Source: Halomonas aestuarii (GTDB lineage: Bacteria; Pseudomonadota; Gammaproteobacteria; Pseudomonadales; Halomonadaceae). From it: a DNA stretch of 64,000 nt. Both the position numbers and the translations under genes were made by a program. The stretch covers positions 3,348,001 through 3,412,000 of the forward strand of contig NZ_CP018139.1 of the NCBI RefSeq assembly GCF_001886615.1. Direction: 5' to 3'. This document shows, one piece after another, positions 1-8,994 of the stretch (position 1 is its first letter; each line of letters begins with the position of its first letter). The notes below the pieces were generated by a model that saw nothing but the letters and a program-made list of their open reading frames with translations, did not search any database and was not told the DNA's origin.

Positions 1-298
1 CCGGGTCCTCCCGACACAGCGCCTCGCTGGGCCCGCCCGGCACCGGATCGATACCCCCCTCGCAGCCCGGGTGGCAGCGGGCGATGCGGCGAAGCGCCAT
101 CAGTCCGCCCTTGAAGGGGCCGTGCACCCGCAGCGCCTCCACCGCATAGGCGGAACAGCTCGGCCAGTAGCGGCAGCGCGGCCCCAGCAGGGGGCTCAGC
201 GTGACCTGGTAGGTCTTCACCAGGCCGATCATCGCGATGCCGAGCGCGCGCGTGAGGAGTGCCGTCAGGCGTCGCCACCAGGCCGCCGGGGCGGTCAT
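1..298 (-). CDS. yidD: YidD membrane protein insertion efficiency factor (C-terminus cut by window edge)
   Basis: YidD is a small membrane-associated protein that assists YidC/Sec-dependent insertion of inner-membrane proteins. The reading frame opens at an ATG at 298 and stays open to the left edge, so at least 99 codons are present and the stop lies outside the window. Family hallmarks are visible: an amphipathic start followed by LVKTYQVTLSPLLGPRCRYW, the motif SCSAYAVEALRVHG, and RIARCHPGCEGGIDPVP with the conserved cysteines. It is the last visible gene of a same-strand run zur-hisI-yidD, starting 18 bases after the hisI stop. In E. coli and Pseudomonas yidD usually sits between rnpA and yidC, so this location is atypical. 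Confidence 0.9.
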   Translation of the reverse strand, partial: MTAPAAWWRRLTALLTRALGIAMIGLVKTYQVTLSPLLGPRCRYWPSCSAYAVEALRVHGPFKGGLMALRRIARCHPGCEGGIDPVPGGPSEALCREDP

Positions 299-316
299 GG
301 GTCGGCCCTTTTCATC

Positions 317-757
317 TCAGCCCTTGCCATAGAGCGTATCGGGATCGATCAGCGGATCGCTGCTGATGCGCGCCCGATCGCCCTCCAGCGCCACGTAGAA
401 GCAGCTGCGCCGCCCGCTGTGGCAGGCAGGCCCCGTCTGATCCACCTGCAGCAGCAGGGTGTCGCCGTCGCAGTCCAGGGCAGCGGCCATGAGCCGCTGC
501 TGCTGACCGGAGCTCTCCCCCTTGCGCCACAGCTTTCCCCGCGAGCGCGACCAGTAGCAGACGCGGCCGGTCCGCAGGGTCTCCTCCAGGGCATCGCGGT
601 TCATCCACGCCATCATCAGCACCTCGCCGCTGTCATGCTGCTGGGCGATGGCGGGGATCAGGCCGTCGGCATTGAAGCCGACGGCCGCCAGGATCTCGGC
701 CAGGGGCACGTGGCTGTCGCGGGGGGCCCGCTCGAGGGCCTTGAAGGATTGGCTCAT
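317..757 (-). CDS. hisI: Phosphoribosyl-AMP cyclohydrolase HisI
   Basis: HisI opens the adenine ring of phosphoribosyl-AMP in histidine biosynthesis and is a cytoplasmic zinc/magnesium enzyme. The 146-residue product is a stand-alone cyclohydrolase; no HisE pyrophosphatase domain is fused. Diagnostic motifs are LMMAWMNRDALEETLRTGRV, CYWSRSRGKLWRKGESSGQ, DCDGDTLLLQVDQ and GPACHSGRRSCF, so the Asp and Cys metal ligands (DCDGD, ACHSG, SCF) are all present. The ATG at 757 overlaps the zur stop (ATGA arrangement), implying translational coupling to the zinc regulator. An in-frame upstream start exists but would lie inside zur and adds only low-complexity residues. Confidence 0.95.
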   Translation of the reverse strand: MSQSFKALERAPRDSHVPLAEILAAVGFNADGLIPAIAQQHDSGEVLMMAWMNRDALEETLRTGRVCYWSRSRGKLWRKGESSGQQQRLMAAALDCDGDTLLLQVDQTGPACHSGRRSCFYVALEGDRARISSDPLIDPDTLYGKG

Positions 758-1230
758 GGGGTCTCCACGGTGGCGGCTGGGGGCCGGTCGAGGGCCTGGC
801 GGCAGGCGTCGCACTGGCCCAGCAGCTCGATGGTCTGGCGCTGGACCTCGAAGCCCAGCTCACCGGCGCGTCGCGCCAGGTGGTCGTTGATCTCGTTCAG
901 GTGCAGCTCCTCGACCCGGCCGCAGTGGCGGCAGATCAGCAGCTGGAAGCCGTGGGCATGCTCGGGGCAGGGGCAGGCCACGTAGGCATTGAGCGACTCG
1001 ATGCGGTGCACCAGCCCCTGGTCGATGAGGAACTCGAGGGCACGATAGACGGTGGGCGGGCGCGCCGCCTCATGCTCGGCCGCCAGGCGGTCGAGAAGCT
1101 CGTAGGCCTTCAGGCCGCCGCGGGTCGTGGCGATGAGTTCCAGCACCCGGCGGCGGATCGGCGTGAAGCGCGCCCCGCGCTGCTGGCACTGACGCTCGGC
1201 CTGTCGGATCATGTCGCGGGGGTCGGTCAT
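754..1230 (-). CDS. zur: Fur-family zinc uptake regulator Zur
   Basis: This 158-residue Fur-superfamily repressor most resembles Zur, which represses zinc-uptake and zinc-sparing genes when zinc-loaded. The N-terminal winged helix includes RFTPIRRRVLELIATTRGGL and RPPTVYRALEFLIDQGLVHR. The dimerisation half has NAYVACP, a His-rich stretch (CPEHAHGF), a first CxxC in LLICRHCGRVEE and a second CxxC in GQCDACRQ, which form the structural zinc site. I chose the ATG at 1230 (MTDPRDMIR) because the 11 residues of the longer frame are not conserved-looking. Its stop overlaps the hisI start by four bases. Confidence 0.9.
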   Translation of the reverse strand: MTDPRDMIRQAERQCQQRGARFTPIRRRVLELIATTRGGLKAYELLDRLAAEHEAARPPTVYRALEFLIDQGLVHRIESLNAYVACPCPEHAHGFQLLICRHCGRVEELHLNEINDHLARRAGELGFEVQRQTIELLGQCDACRQALDRPPAATVETP

Positions 1231-1303
1231 GGCACCCGGAGCGGTGGCTGGGGAGAAGCGCATAGTCTACGCGGCGGGCCGGCGAGGGACCAGCCACGGC
1301 CCC

Positions 1304-2266
1304 TCAGGCCGGCTCGCGCAGCTCGCTCGAGCGGGCGAAGTGGCGCCGCGAGAAGGCGACTCTCTCCTCGGCGGGCACGCCGTCGGGCTGGCGTTCGATC
1401 AGGTCGAGCCGCGGGCGAAGGCCCTCGCCGTTGGCCATCTGGATCGCCAGGCCCGGGCGGGCGTTGAGCTCGAGGAGCATGGGGCCACGATCGCGATCGA
1501 GCACCATGTCGGTCCCCAGGTAGCCCAGGCCCGTCATCTCGTAGCAGCCGGCGGCCAGCAGCATCAGGGTCTCCCAGTCGGAAATGCGCAGGCTGGCGAG
1601 CTCGTGGCCGGTGTCGGGATGGTCGTGGCGGGTGCGGTCGTACTGCACGCCCCGGATCGCCGTGCCGCTGGCGATGTCGATGCCCACCCCCACGGCCCCC
1701 TGATGCAGGTTGGCCTTGCCGTCCGAGGCCGCCGTGGAGAGGCGCATCATCGCCATCACCGGATAGCCCTTGAAGACGATGACCCGGATGTCCGGGACGC
1801 CCTCGTAGGTGTACTCGGCGAAGGAGCCGTCGAAGTTGATCAGCGCCTCGACCAGCGCCACGTCGGGGGAGCCACCCAGCGAGTAGAGCCCCGAGAGGAT
1901 ATTGGAGACATGGCGCTCCACGTCCTCGAGGCTCAGCCGGGCGCCGCTGGGCTTGATGTAGCGGTCGCCCTCGACCCGCTCGATGACCAGGATGCCCTTG
2001 CCGCCGCTGCCCTTGGCCGGCTTGATCACGAAGCCGTGATGGCCAGCCAGCATGCCGCGGATGTGCTTGACGCCGAACTGGGTGGTCACGGTACCGATCA
2101 GGTCCGGCGTGGTGATGCCGTAGTCCTGGGCCAGCAGCTTGGTCTTGAGCTTGTCGTCCACCAGCGGATAGAGCCGGCGGTTGTTGTAGCGGCCGATGTA
2201 ACGGATGTTGCGCCGGTTCATGCCGATGATGCCCTTGGCGTGCAGGCGCGCGGGGGTCGTCCACAT
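1304..2266 (-). CDS. RimK-like ATP-grasp ligase (alpha-L-glutamate ligase-related)
   Basis: This 320-residue protein belongs to the ATP-grasp superfamily and resembles the alpha-L-glutamate ligase-like (RimK-related) group, enzymes that activate a carboxylate as acyl phosphate and join it to an amine. The ATP-binding part is visible as GFVIKPAKGSGGKGILVIE, followed by the DIRVIVFKGYPVMAMMR strand and the Mg-binding TDMVLDRD and LLELNARPGL motif, where the E and N ligands are intact. It is the last gene of a tight three-gene set: its ATG is only five bases after the stop of the inactive-transglutaminase membrane protein. The substrate is unknown; the conserved neighbourhood suggests peptide or amino-acid ligation linked to the envelope. 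Confidence 0.85.
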   Translation of the reverse strand: MWTTPARLHAKGIIGMNRRNIRYIGRYNNRRLYPLVDDKLKTKLLAQDYGITTPDLIGTVTTQFGVKHIRGMLAGHHGFVIKPAKGSGGKGILVIERVEGDRYIKPSGARLSLEDVERHVSNILSGLYSLGGSPDVALVEALINFDGSFAEYTYEGVPDIRVIVFKGYPVMAMMRLSTAASDGKANLHQGAVGVGIDIASGTAIRGVQYDRTRHDHPDTGHELASLRISDWETLMLLAAGCYEMTGLGYLGTDMVLDRDRGPMLLELNARPGLAIQMANGEGLRPRLDLIERQPDGVPAEERVAFSRRHFARSSELREPA

Positions 2267-2270
2267 GGCC

Positions 2271-3776
2271 TCAGTCCTCCGTGACCGGCTTGAAGCGGCG
2301 CAGCTCGAGCAGGCGGTAGCCCGTGTAGTTGCCGAGCAGCAGGATCAGGCCCATCAGGATCAGCTGGACGCCGAGGAAGTTGAAGGTGATGTGGCGGATC
2401 CAGGGGTTGTTCATGGCCAGGTAGGCCAGCACCGCCGTCATCAGGCTCCCGCCGCCCTGGATCAGCACCTGCTTGGGGCCTTCCTCCTCCCAGAGGATCG
2501 ACATGCGCTCGATGGTCCAGGACAGGATGATCATCGGGAAGAAGGTGATCGTCAGGCCGGCGTTGAGGCCGAAGCGATAGGCGAGGACCGAGAAGACCGA
2601 GATGATGGCGATGACCGTGATGATCACCGCCGTCACTCGCGCCACCAGCAACAGGTTCAGGTAGGACAGGTAGTTGCGGATCACCAGTCCCACGGCGACC
2701 ACCAGCAGGAAACCGACCAGGCCGGTGACCAGGGTGGTCTGGATGAAGGCCAGCGCGATCAGCACGGGCATGAAGGTCCCCGAGGTCTTGATGCCCACCA
2801 GCACCCGCAGCAGCACTACCACCAGTGCCCCGATGGGGATCAGCAGGATGGTCTGGAACAGCGCCTGGTCCTCGAGGGGCAGGCTGTGGATCGAGAAGTT
2901 GAGCAGGGTGTCGTCGGCCAGCTGGCTGCGCACGGCGGCCGCGGCCGGCTGGTTGCGGGAGATCATCGAGAAGTTGACCCGGGAGTTGCTGCCGCCCTCC
3001 ACCTCGAGCACCGCCTGACCGGCCGACTCCCAGAGCAGCAGGTTGTCCGGGCGTCCCCGCTCGCCGGTGCGCGGATTGAAGAGCACCCACTCCTGGTCCT
3101 CGAAGACCTGGATCCAGGTCATCAGGTTCTGGCGGCGACGGCCACTCTCCAGCACCAGGCCGCTGACCTCCCGGGCCGGCACGTCCGCCTGGTTGAGCAG
3201 GCGCACCAGCAGCGGCGCGCGATCGAACTGGGTCAGGAGGAGCCGGGCATTCTCCCCCTGGCGCTCATCGGTGAAGTCCTGGATCAGCTCGCGGGCGAAG
3301 GTGAAATGATCGGCGCTGCGCGACCAGGCGCGCTCGATCACCTGGCTGGCCGCGGTGTCGTAGGGCGACTCCCAGACGTTGTCGCGCTGCAGGGGAGGGG
3401 GCTCGATACTGGTCTTGCGCGCATCGGGGGCGACCAGAACCTGGACGCTGTAGTAGAGCTGCTGGTCACCGGTGGCCTCTCGCGTGGACCACTCGGCGCG
3501 CCGCCCCCCCTGCTGCTCGAGGAAGGCCAGGCCATAGCCGGGCGAGGCGGTGTGCTCGGTGAGGATGCGGTAGCCCTGCTGGCTCGAGGGCAACGCCATG
3601 TTGACCTTGGCCGGGCCACCGTCGGCGACGAAGTTGACCTGGGCCTCGATGTCCCAGACCTGGCGCTGTTCGCCGGGTGTCCAGGGCACCTCGAACTGCA
3701 CGTGGCGGTGGATGCTCAGGGCAACACCGGACACCAGCAGCAGGGCGACGATCAGGTAGAAGGGCAGTCGTGACAT
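2271..3776 (-). CDS. Inactive transglutaminase fused to multi-pass membrane domain
   Basis: The 501-residue protein matches the family with an inactive transglutaminase-like domain followed by about seven transmembrane helices. Residues 5-23 form a signal-anchor helix. Residues about 25-240 are the periplasmic transglutaminase-fold domain, ending in LMTWIQVFEDQEWVLFNP, where the usual catalytic His and Asp positions are occupied by other residues, so it should lack activity. From about residue 297 there is a dense series of hydrophobic helices (for example LIPIGALVVVLLRVLVGI) ending in a short basic tail. It lies between the retropepsin-like lipoprotein and the ATP-grasp ligase, as in this conserved set elsewhere. 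Its role is probably substrate or peptide recognition at the inner membrane. Confidence 0.88.
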   Translation of the reverse strand: MSRLPFYLIVALLLVSGVALSIHRHVQFEVPWTPGEQRQVWDIEAQVNFVADGGPAKVNMALPSSQQGYRILTEHTASPGYGLAFLEQQGGRRAEWSTREATGDQQLYYSVQVLVAPDARKTSIEPPPLQRDNVWESPYDTAASQVIERAWSRSADHFTFARELIQDFTDERQGENARLLLTQFDRAPLLVRLLNQADVPAREVSGLVLESGRRRQNLMTWIQVFEDQEWVLFNPRTGERGRPDNLLLWESAGQAVLEVEGGSNSRVNFSMISRNQPAAAAVRSQLADDTLLNFSIHSLPLEDQALFQTILLIPIGALVVVLLRVLVGIKTSGTFMPVLIALAFIQTTLVTGLVGFLLVVAVGLVIRNYLSYLNLLLVARVTAVIITVIAIISVFSVLAYRFGLNAGLTITFFPMIILSWTIERMSILWEEEGPKQVLIQGGGSLMTAVLAYLAMNNPWIRHITFNFLGVQLILMGLILLLGNYTGYRLLELRRFKPVTED

Positions 3777-3829
3777 GGGTCTTCCTTGGAGGTGGAACAG
3801 GCGGCGTTCATCGGACCGGGCCGACGGCG

Positions 3830-4669
3830 TCAGCCGTCGGCTTCCCCGGCCGCATCGATGGCCTCGTCGGCGCCGGCGTCCGTTGCCGGCTTTCCGCCAG
3901 GAAATTCGGGGCGTTCATGGAGGTACTGCTCGGCCACGTCGACAATGGCGATGTCCAGGAGGAAGCGTCGCCCGAGCAGGACCGGATGGTCCAGGTGCGT
4001 CCGGTCGCTCAGGGTGAACTGCACCCGGTCGCGCAGGGTTCCCAGGGTCATCATCAGGCTGATCACCGGGCGGGATTCCTCGCCGGACGCCTGGATGATG
4101 CGCACCCGACGCTCCACCGGCGCCTCGATCCATCGGTCACGGACGCTGTCGACAACGGCGTCGTCGTCGTTGAGCCCCAGCTTGAAGCGAATCCAGTCCT
4201 CGCCGTCTCGTTCGAACGGGGTGATCTCGGTGGCCGATAGCGAGGAGGTCTCGGCGCCCGTGTCGATCCGCGCCTTCAGGTAGGTGCCCACATCGGGCAG
4301 GCCGATCCATTCGGAGCGCCCCAGCAGCGTCTTGTTGCCGATATCCGCATCGATGGCGCACTCCCGCGCCACCCGCTCGGGCTCGTCTCCGGCACGCGCC
4401 ACGTCGGAGCGCAGTCCACGCAGCAGGCTGCCGACCTCGCGGAGGTCGGCATCCACCCGATCGAGGCGCTGTTGCTGCTGGGTGAACCGTGCCTGCTGTC
4501 CACCGCACTGGCCTTCGACCGCGGCTTCCAGCCGCGTGAAGCGCTCATCCAGCTGAGCCCTGGTGGCAAGCGTGTCGTGGACGTCTTCCTCGGGCTGGGG
4601 CAGCCAGGCGCATCCCGCCAGCAGCGAGAGTCCCAGCATGGCCACCAGGCATGAATAACGTTTGCCCAT
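3830..4669 (-). CDS. Lipoprotein with retropepsin-like (PF05618-type) protease domain
   Basis: The 279-residue product starts with a lipoprotein signal ending in the lipobox LLAGC, followed by a helical, coiled-coil-prone stretch to about residue 105. The C-terminal domain carries LGRSEWIGLPDVGTYLKARI and DTGAETSSLSA, the signature of the family long annotated as putative ATP-dependent zinc protease and now viewed as retropepsin-like aspartic peptidases (DTGA as the active-site Asp motif). It is the first gene of the three-gene set with the membrane transglutaminase-like protein and the ATP-grasp ligase. I prefer the ATG at 4669 over the GTG at 4681 because it gives a compact signal peptide. 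The substrate is unknown. Confidence 0.85.
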   Translation of the reverse strand: MGKRYSCLVAMLGLSLLAGCAWLPQPEEDVHDTLATRAQLDERFTRLEAAVEGQCGGQQARFTQQQQRLDRVDADLREVGSLLRGLRSDVARAGDEPERVARECAIDADIGNKTLLGRSEWIGLPDVGTYLKARIDTGAETSSLSATEITPFERDGEDWIRFKLGLNDDDAVVDSVRDRWIEAPVERRVRIIQASGEESRPVISLMMTLGTLRDRVQFTLSDRTHLDHPVLLGRRFLLDIAIVDVAEQYLHERPEFPGGKPATDAGADEAIDAAGEADG

Positions 4670-4825
4670 CTCTATTCGCACCTTTCACCGGCCGTTGGTA
4701 TCCGACCCTGGCCACCGCCGGGGTCGTCAGGTTTCCTTTACCTTCCTGGCGAAGGAAACCGCGATGATAAGGAGTGACGCCGACCCTGTCCACGCGAGCA
4801 CCGGCCGGGTCCGGTGTCTTGACGC

Positions 4826-7800
4826 TCAGGATGACGCCCTCGCCGCCGCGCCGGCGTCCCTGGCCGCGTTGTGATCCCGTGCCAGCAGCAGGTAGAACGC
4901 CGGCAGCACGAACAGGGTGAACAGGGTGCCGATGCCGAGCCCCGAGGCGATGGTCAGGCCGATGTCGAACCGGCTGACCGCGCCCGCGCCGGTGGCCACG
5001 AGCAGCGGGACCATCGCCACGATCAGCGCCACCGAGGTCATCAGGATCGGCCGCAGGCGGATCGCCGACGCCTCGATGACCGCATCACGCTTGCCGAGTC
5101 CCTTGTCATGCTGCAGGTGGTTGGCAAACTCGACGATCAGGATGCCGTTCTTCGCCACCACCCCGATCAGGGTGATCAGGCCTACCTGAGTATAGATGTT
5201 CAGGCTCGAGACCCCGAGGGTAATGAACGTCATGGCGCCGGCGACCGACATCGGCACCGAGACCAGGATGATCAGCGGATCACGCCAGCTCTCGAACTGG
5301 GCCGCCAGCACCAGGTAGATGACGATCAGCGACAGGAAGAAGGTCAGCACCAGCGCGCTGCCCTGGGTCATCAGCTGTCGCGACTGCCCCTTGTAGTCGA
5401 CCGAGTAGGCCGGCGGCAGGGTCTCGGCGGCCGTCCGGTTGAGCCACCCCAGGGCATCGCCCAGGGCCACGCCGGGGCGCGGCACCCCCTCGAGGATCAG
5501 CGAGTTCAGCTGCTGGAACTGCGTGCGCGAGGAGGGCTCCACGCTGTCCTCGAAGCGCACCAGGTTGCTCAGCGGCACCTGCTGACCGTTATCCGCCCGG
5601 AGGTAATAGTCGTCGATCATCGACGCCTCGAGCCGGAAGGCCTGCTCGACCTGGGGAATGACCTTGTAGCTGCGCCCGTCCATGCTGAAGCGGTTGGTGA
5701 ACCCCTCACCGACCAGGGTCGACAGCGCCTGGCCGACATCGGCCATGGTCAGGCCCAGGTCGGCCACCCGGTTGCGGTCGACCAGGATACGGGTGGTCGG
5801 TCGATCGAAATCGATCGACTTGCGCAGGAAGGCGAAGTTGCCGCTGCCCATGGCCTGGCCGAGCAAGTCGTCGGCGACGGCGTTGAGCTCCTCGTAGCTG
5901 TTGCCGGTGGTGAGCACGAACTGCACTGGCAGGCCGCCGCTCGAGCCGGGCAGGGAAGGGCGAGGGAAGGCCGCGGTCTGCAGGCCCGTGACCCGGGACA
6001 GGGCGCCCTGCAGCGCCGGCATCACCTCCATCTGCGAGATATCCCGTTCGCTCCAGGGGGCCATCTTGAACCCCCCGAACACGGTATCGGCACTGGTGCC
6101 GCCGAGGATCATGAAGGACTCCTCGTAGCCCTCGATCCCCTCCATGCCGGCCTGGATGTCGCCGGCGTAGCGCTCCAGGTACTCCAGCGTGCCGGTCTTC
6201 GGCGCGGTGCCCTGGAAGAAGATGATCCCCTGATCTTCCGTGGGGGCCAGCTCGTTCTGGCTGGTGATGAACATGAAGTAGATCGAGGCCAGCACCACCG
6301 TGGCGAACACCACCGGCACCGAGACGGTTTCCAGGCTGCGGGAGAGCAGACCGCGATAGCCGCGGGACAGACCGTTGAAGCTGGCCTCGACCCCGCGCTC
6401 GAAGCGTGACGATGACCCATGGGGCTTGAGCACCTTGCCGGAGAGCATCGGCGAGAGCGTCAGGGCGACGATGCCCGAGACGACCACCGCGCCTGCCAGG
6501 GTGAAGGCAAACTCCGTGAACAGCGAACCCACCAGCCCCCCCATGAAGCCGATGGGCGCATAGACCGCCACCAGCGTGGTGGTCATGGCGATGATCGGCA
6601 CCGCCATTTCCCGGGCGCCGTTGATGGCGGCCTCGAATCGTGACTCTCCGGCCTCGATGTGGCGGTGCACGTTCTCGACCACGATGATGGCATCGTCCAC
6701 CACCAGGCCGATGGCCAGCACCATGGACAGCAGGGTCAGCAGGTTGAGCGAGAAGCCCAGCATCAGCATCACGAAGGCCGCCCCGATCAGGGACAGCGGC
6801 ACCGCGACGGCCGGGACCAGGGCGGCACGGACCGACCCCAGCGACAGGAAGATCACCACCAGCACGATGAGGACGGCCTCGAGCAGGGTCTTGATCACCT
6901 CGTTGATGGAGTCCTCGATGAACTCCGACGCGTCGTAGGGGAGAACCACCTCGAGCCCGGCCGGCAGCTGGCGACGGATCTCCGGCATCGCCTCGCGGAC
7001 GGCCCTGGCGACGTCGAGCGGGTTGGCGCCGGGGGCCTGCTCGATGGCCATGAAGGTAGCGGGCGTCCCGCTGTACCAGGCGGTACTGTCGTAGTTCTCG
7101 GCGCCCAGTTCGGTGCGCGCCACATCTCTCAGACGGACCAGGTCGCCGCCGTCGTTGCGCACCACCAGGTCCTCGAACTGGGCGGGATCGGTGATGTCGG
7201 TGTCGGTGGTCAGGTTGATGGCCACGAACTCGCTGCGGGTCTTGCCGACGCCGGCCTGGTAGTTGTTGTCCTGCAGGACCTCGACGATCTGGCCGGGATC
7301 GACGTTGAGGGCCGCCATGCGCCGCGGGTCGAGCCAGACGCGCATGGCCATGCTCTGGCCGAAGCTGCGCGCCTTGGCCACCCCGGGCAGCGCCTGGAGC
7401 TTCGGCTGTACCACGCGCGTGAGGTAGTCGGTGATGCGGGGCACCGACATGCGCTCGGAGTAGAACGCCAGGTACATCAGCGCCGTGCTGTCGCCGGTCG
7501 ACGACTCGATGACCGGACTCTCGGCCGCCGCCGGCAGCACGCTCCGCTGGCTGGCCACCTTGGCCTGCACCTCGGCCAGGGCGGCGTTGGCGTCGTAGTT
7601 CAACTCCATGTTGACCTCGATGGTCGAGGCCCCCTGGATGCTGGTCGACTCGATGAAGTCGATGCCGTCGGCCTCGGCGATGGCCTGCTGCAGCGGCGTG
7701 GTCACGAAGCCCTGCACCAGCTGGGAGCTGGCCCCGGGGTAGGACGTCGTCACCGTGATCACGGTGCTCTCGAGCTCCGGGTACTGGCGGACTTCCAGGT

Positions 7801-7891
7801 CCATGGCGGCCCGCAGGCCCGCGAGGAGGATCAGCAGGCTGACCACGGTGGCCAGCACCGGGCGCCGGATGAAGATATCGGTGAATGTCAT
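4826..7891 (-). CDS. RND-family multidrug efflux permease (HAE1, AcrB/MexB-like)
   Basis: A 1021-residue inner-membrane proton antiporter of the hydrophobe/amphiphile efflux RND family. It shows the start MTFTDIFIRRPVLATVVSLL, the porter-domain sequence VTTSYPGASSQLVQGFVTTP, and the paired aspartates of TM4 in GLVVDDAIIVVENVHRH that relay protons. The second half contains the duplicated architecture, with VPMSVAGAM and GVVAKNGILIVEFANHLQ. Length is that of a full pump. Its ATG overlaps the adaptor stop (TGATG), so the two are co-translated. No TolC/OprM-type channel gene adjoins, so the pump probably recruits a TolC encoded elsewhere. Substrate range cannot be read from sequence. Confidence 0.95.
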   Translation of the reverse strand: MTFTDIFIRRPVLATVVSLLILLAGLRAAMDLEVRQYPELESTVITVTTSYPGASSQLVQGFVTTPLQQAIAEADGIDFIESTSIQGASTIEVNMELNYDANAALAEVQAKVASQRSVLPAAAESPVIESSTGDSTALMYLAFYSERMSVPRITDYLTRVVQPKLQALPGVAKARSFGQSMAMRVWLDPRRMAALNVDPGQIVEVLQDNNYQAGVGKTRSEFVAINLTTDTDITDPAQFEDLVVRNDGGDLVRLRDVARTELGAENYDSTAWYSGTPATFMAIEQAPGANPLDVARAVREAMPEIRRQLPAGLEVVLPYDASEFIEDSINEVIKTLLEAVLIVLVVIFLSLGSVRAALVPAVAVPLSLIGAAFVMLMLGFSLNLLTLLSMVLAIGLVVDDAIIVVENVHRHIEAGESRFEAAINGAREMAVPIIAMTTTLVAVYAPIGFMGGLVGSLFTEFAFTLAGAVVVSGIVALTLSPMLSGKVLKPHGSSSRFERGVEASFNGLSRGYRGLLSRSLETVSVPVVFATVVLASIYFMFITSQNELAPTEDQGIIFFQGTAPKTGTLEYLERYAGDIQAGMEGIEGYEESFMILGGTSADTVFGGFKMAPWSERDISQMEVMPALQGALSRVTGLQTAAFPRPSLPGSSGGLPVQFVLTTGNSYEELNAVADDLLGQAMGSGNFAFLRKSIDFDRPTTRILVDRNRVADLGLTMADVGQALSTLVGEGFTNRFSMDGRSYKVIPQVEQAFRLEASMIDDYYLRADNGQQVPLSNLVRFEDSVEPSSRTQFQQLNSLILEGVPRPGVALGDALGWLNRTAAETLPPAYSVDYKGQSRQLMTQGSALVLTFFLSLIVIYLVLAAQFESWRDPLIILVSVPMSVAGAMTFITLGVSSLNIYTQVGLITLIGVVAKNGILIVEFANHLQHDKGLGKRDAVIEASAIRLRPILMTSVALIVAMVPLLVATGAGAVSRFDIGLTIASGLGIGTLFTLFVLPAFYLLLARDHNAARDAGAAARASS

Positions 7892-8994
7892 CAGCCTTCG
7901 GCCTCCCCGCCGCCTGCGCCGCCATCCGTCACATCGACAGACTGGCCGTCGCGCAGGCGCAGCAGGCCGGTGGCCACGACCCGGTCGCCGGCCGCGAGCC
8001 CCTCGGTGATCTCGATGACATCGCCGCGTGCGCTGCCCGTCGTGACCTGCTGACGGGAGACGATGGTCTGGCCCTGATCGTTCTCGGCGACGCGGAACAC
8101 GAAGTCACCATAGGTGTTGAACGAGAGCGCCGTGCGGGGGAGGGTGAGGACCTCACGACTCTCCGGCGAGAGGGTGCTGACCTCGGCGAACATGCCGGGA
8201 CGCAGGGCCCCGTCGGCATTGTCGAGTTGTGCCCGGACATCGAGCGTACGGGTCGATTCGTTGACGGAGGGCGCCACCGCCAGTATCTCGCCCCGGAAGA
8301 CCCGCTGGGGATACGCCGCCACCGTCAGCTCCATGGCGCGCCCGGCGTTAACCTGATTCAGCGCCCGTTCCGGCACGCTGTAGTCGACATGGATGGGGTC
8401 GAGCATGTTCAGGTCGACGATCGGCGTGCCCACGGCGATGTACTCGCCCAGATCCACCTGGCGCAGTCCCGCCACGCCGTCGAAGGGTGCCCGGATGGTC
8501 TTCTTGTTGATCTGTGCGCGCTGCTGTTCGGTGTCGGCGCGGGCGGCCTGGTAGTTGGCGCGCGCCTCGTCGAACTGCGATTGGGAGACCGCGTTGCGGG
8601 GCAGCAGGTTGGCATAACGCTTGAAGGTCTCGTTGGCCAGCTGCGCCTGTGCCTCCAGGGCGACCAGGGCGGCCTGATCGACGCTGTCCTCGAGCCGAAT
8701 CAGGATGTCGCCTTCGCTGACGGTCTGGCCGGACTCGAAGGCCACCTCGCTGACGACACCGGCCACCTCGTTGGCCACCTCGACGCCGTTGATGGCGCGC
8801 AGTGATCCCACCGAGCTCAACGCCGAGCGCCATGACTGCGAGGTGATGGTGACCGCCTCGATGGGCGTCGGTGGCGGGGGCGTGGCATTCCTCTCCGCCA
8901 TGTCCTGCATCTTCAGGTACTTCCACCCGAAGATGCCGCCCAGGGCCAACGCCAGTACGATGATGACAATGACGAGACGTATCGTGGTTTTCAT
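7891..8994 (-). CDS. RND efflux periplasmic adaptor (membrane fusion protein)
   Basis: A 367-residue adaptor linking the RND permease to an outer-membrane channel. Residues 1-25 form an uncleaved or signal-anchor helix (KTTIRLVIVIIVLALALGG) followed by a proline-rich linker. Then come the lipoyl half-motifs (VSEGDILIRLEDSVDQAALV and RAPFDGVAGLRQVDLGEY), an alpha-hairpin between them, and a beta-barrel/membrane-proximal C-terminus. I chose the ATG at 8994 because it places the hydrophobic helix at the N-terminus; a longer frame adds 29 residues without a signal. It precedes the permease, with a one-base overlap. An AT-rich palindrome 150-180 bases upstream is the likely regulatory site. Confidence 0.93.
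   Translation of the reverse strand: MKTTIRLVIVIIVLALALGGIFGWKYLKMQDMAERNATPPPPTPIEAVTITSQSWRSALSSVGSLRAINGVEVANEVAGVVSEVAFESGQTVSEGDILIRLEDSVDQAALVALEAQAQLANETFKRYANLLPRNAVSQSQFDEARANYQAARADTEQQRAQINKKTIRAPFDGVAGLRQVDLGEYIAVGTPIVDLNMLDPIHVDYSVPERALNQVNAGRAMELTVAAYPQRVFRGEILAVAPSVNESTRTLDVRAQLDNADGALRPGMFAEVSTLSPESREVLTLPRTALSFNTYGDFVFRVAENDQGQTIVSRQQVTTGSARGDVIEITEGLAAGDRVVATGLLRLRDGQSVDVTDGGAGGGEAEG

Noticed and set aside
4730..4760. Stem GGTTTCCTT/AAGGAAACC between the RND permease and the retropepsin-like gene, considered as a terminator
   Set aside because: The loop is 13 bases, there is no T-tract on the operon strand, and it is about 65 bases past the permease stop; structure noted but no role can be supported.
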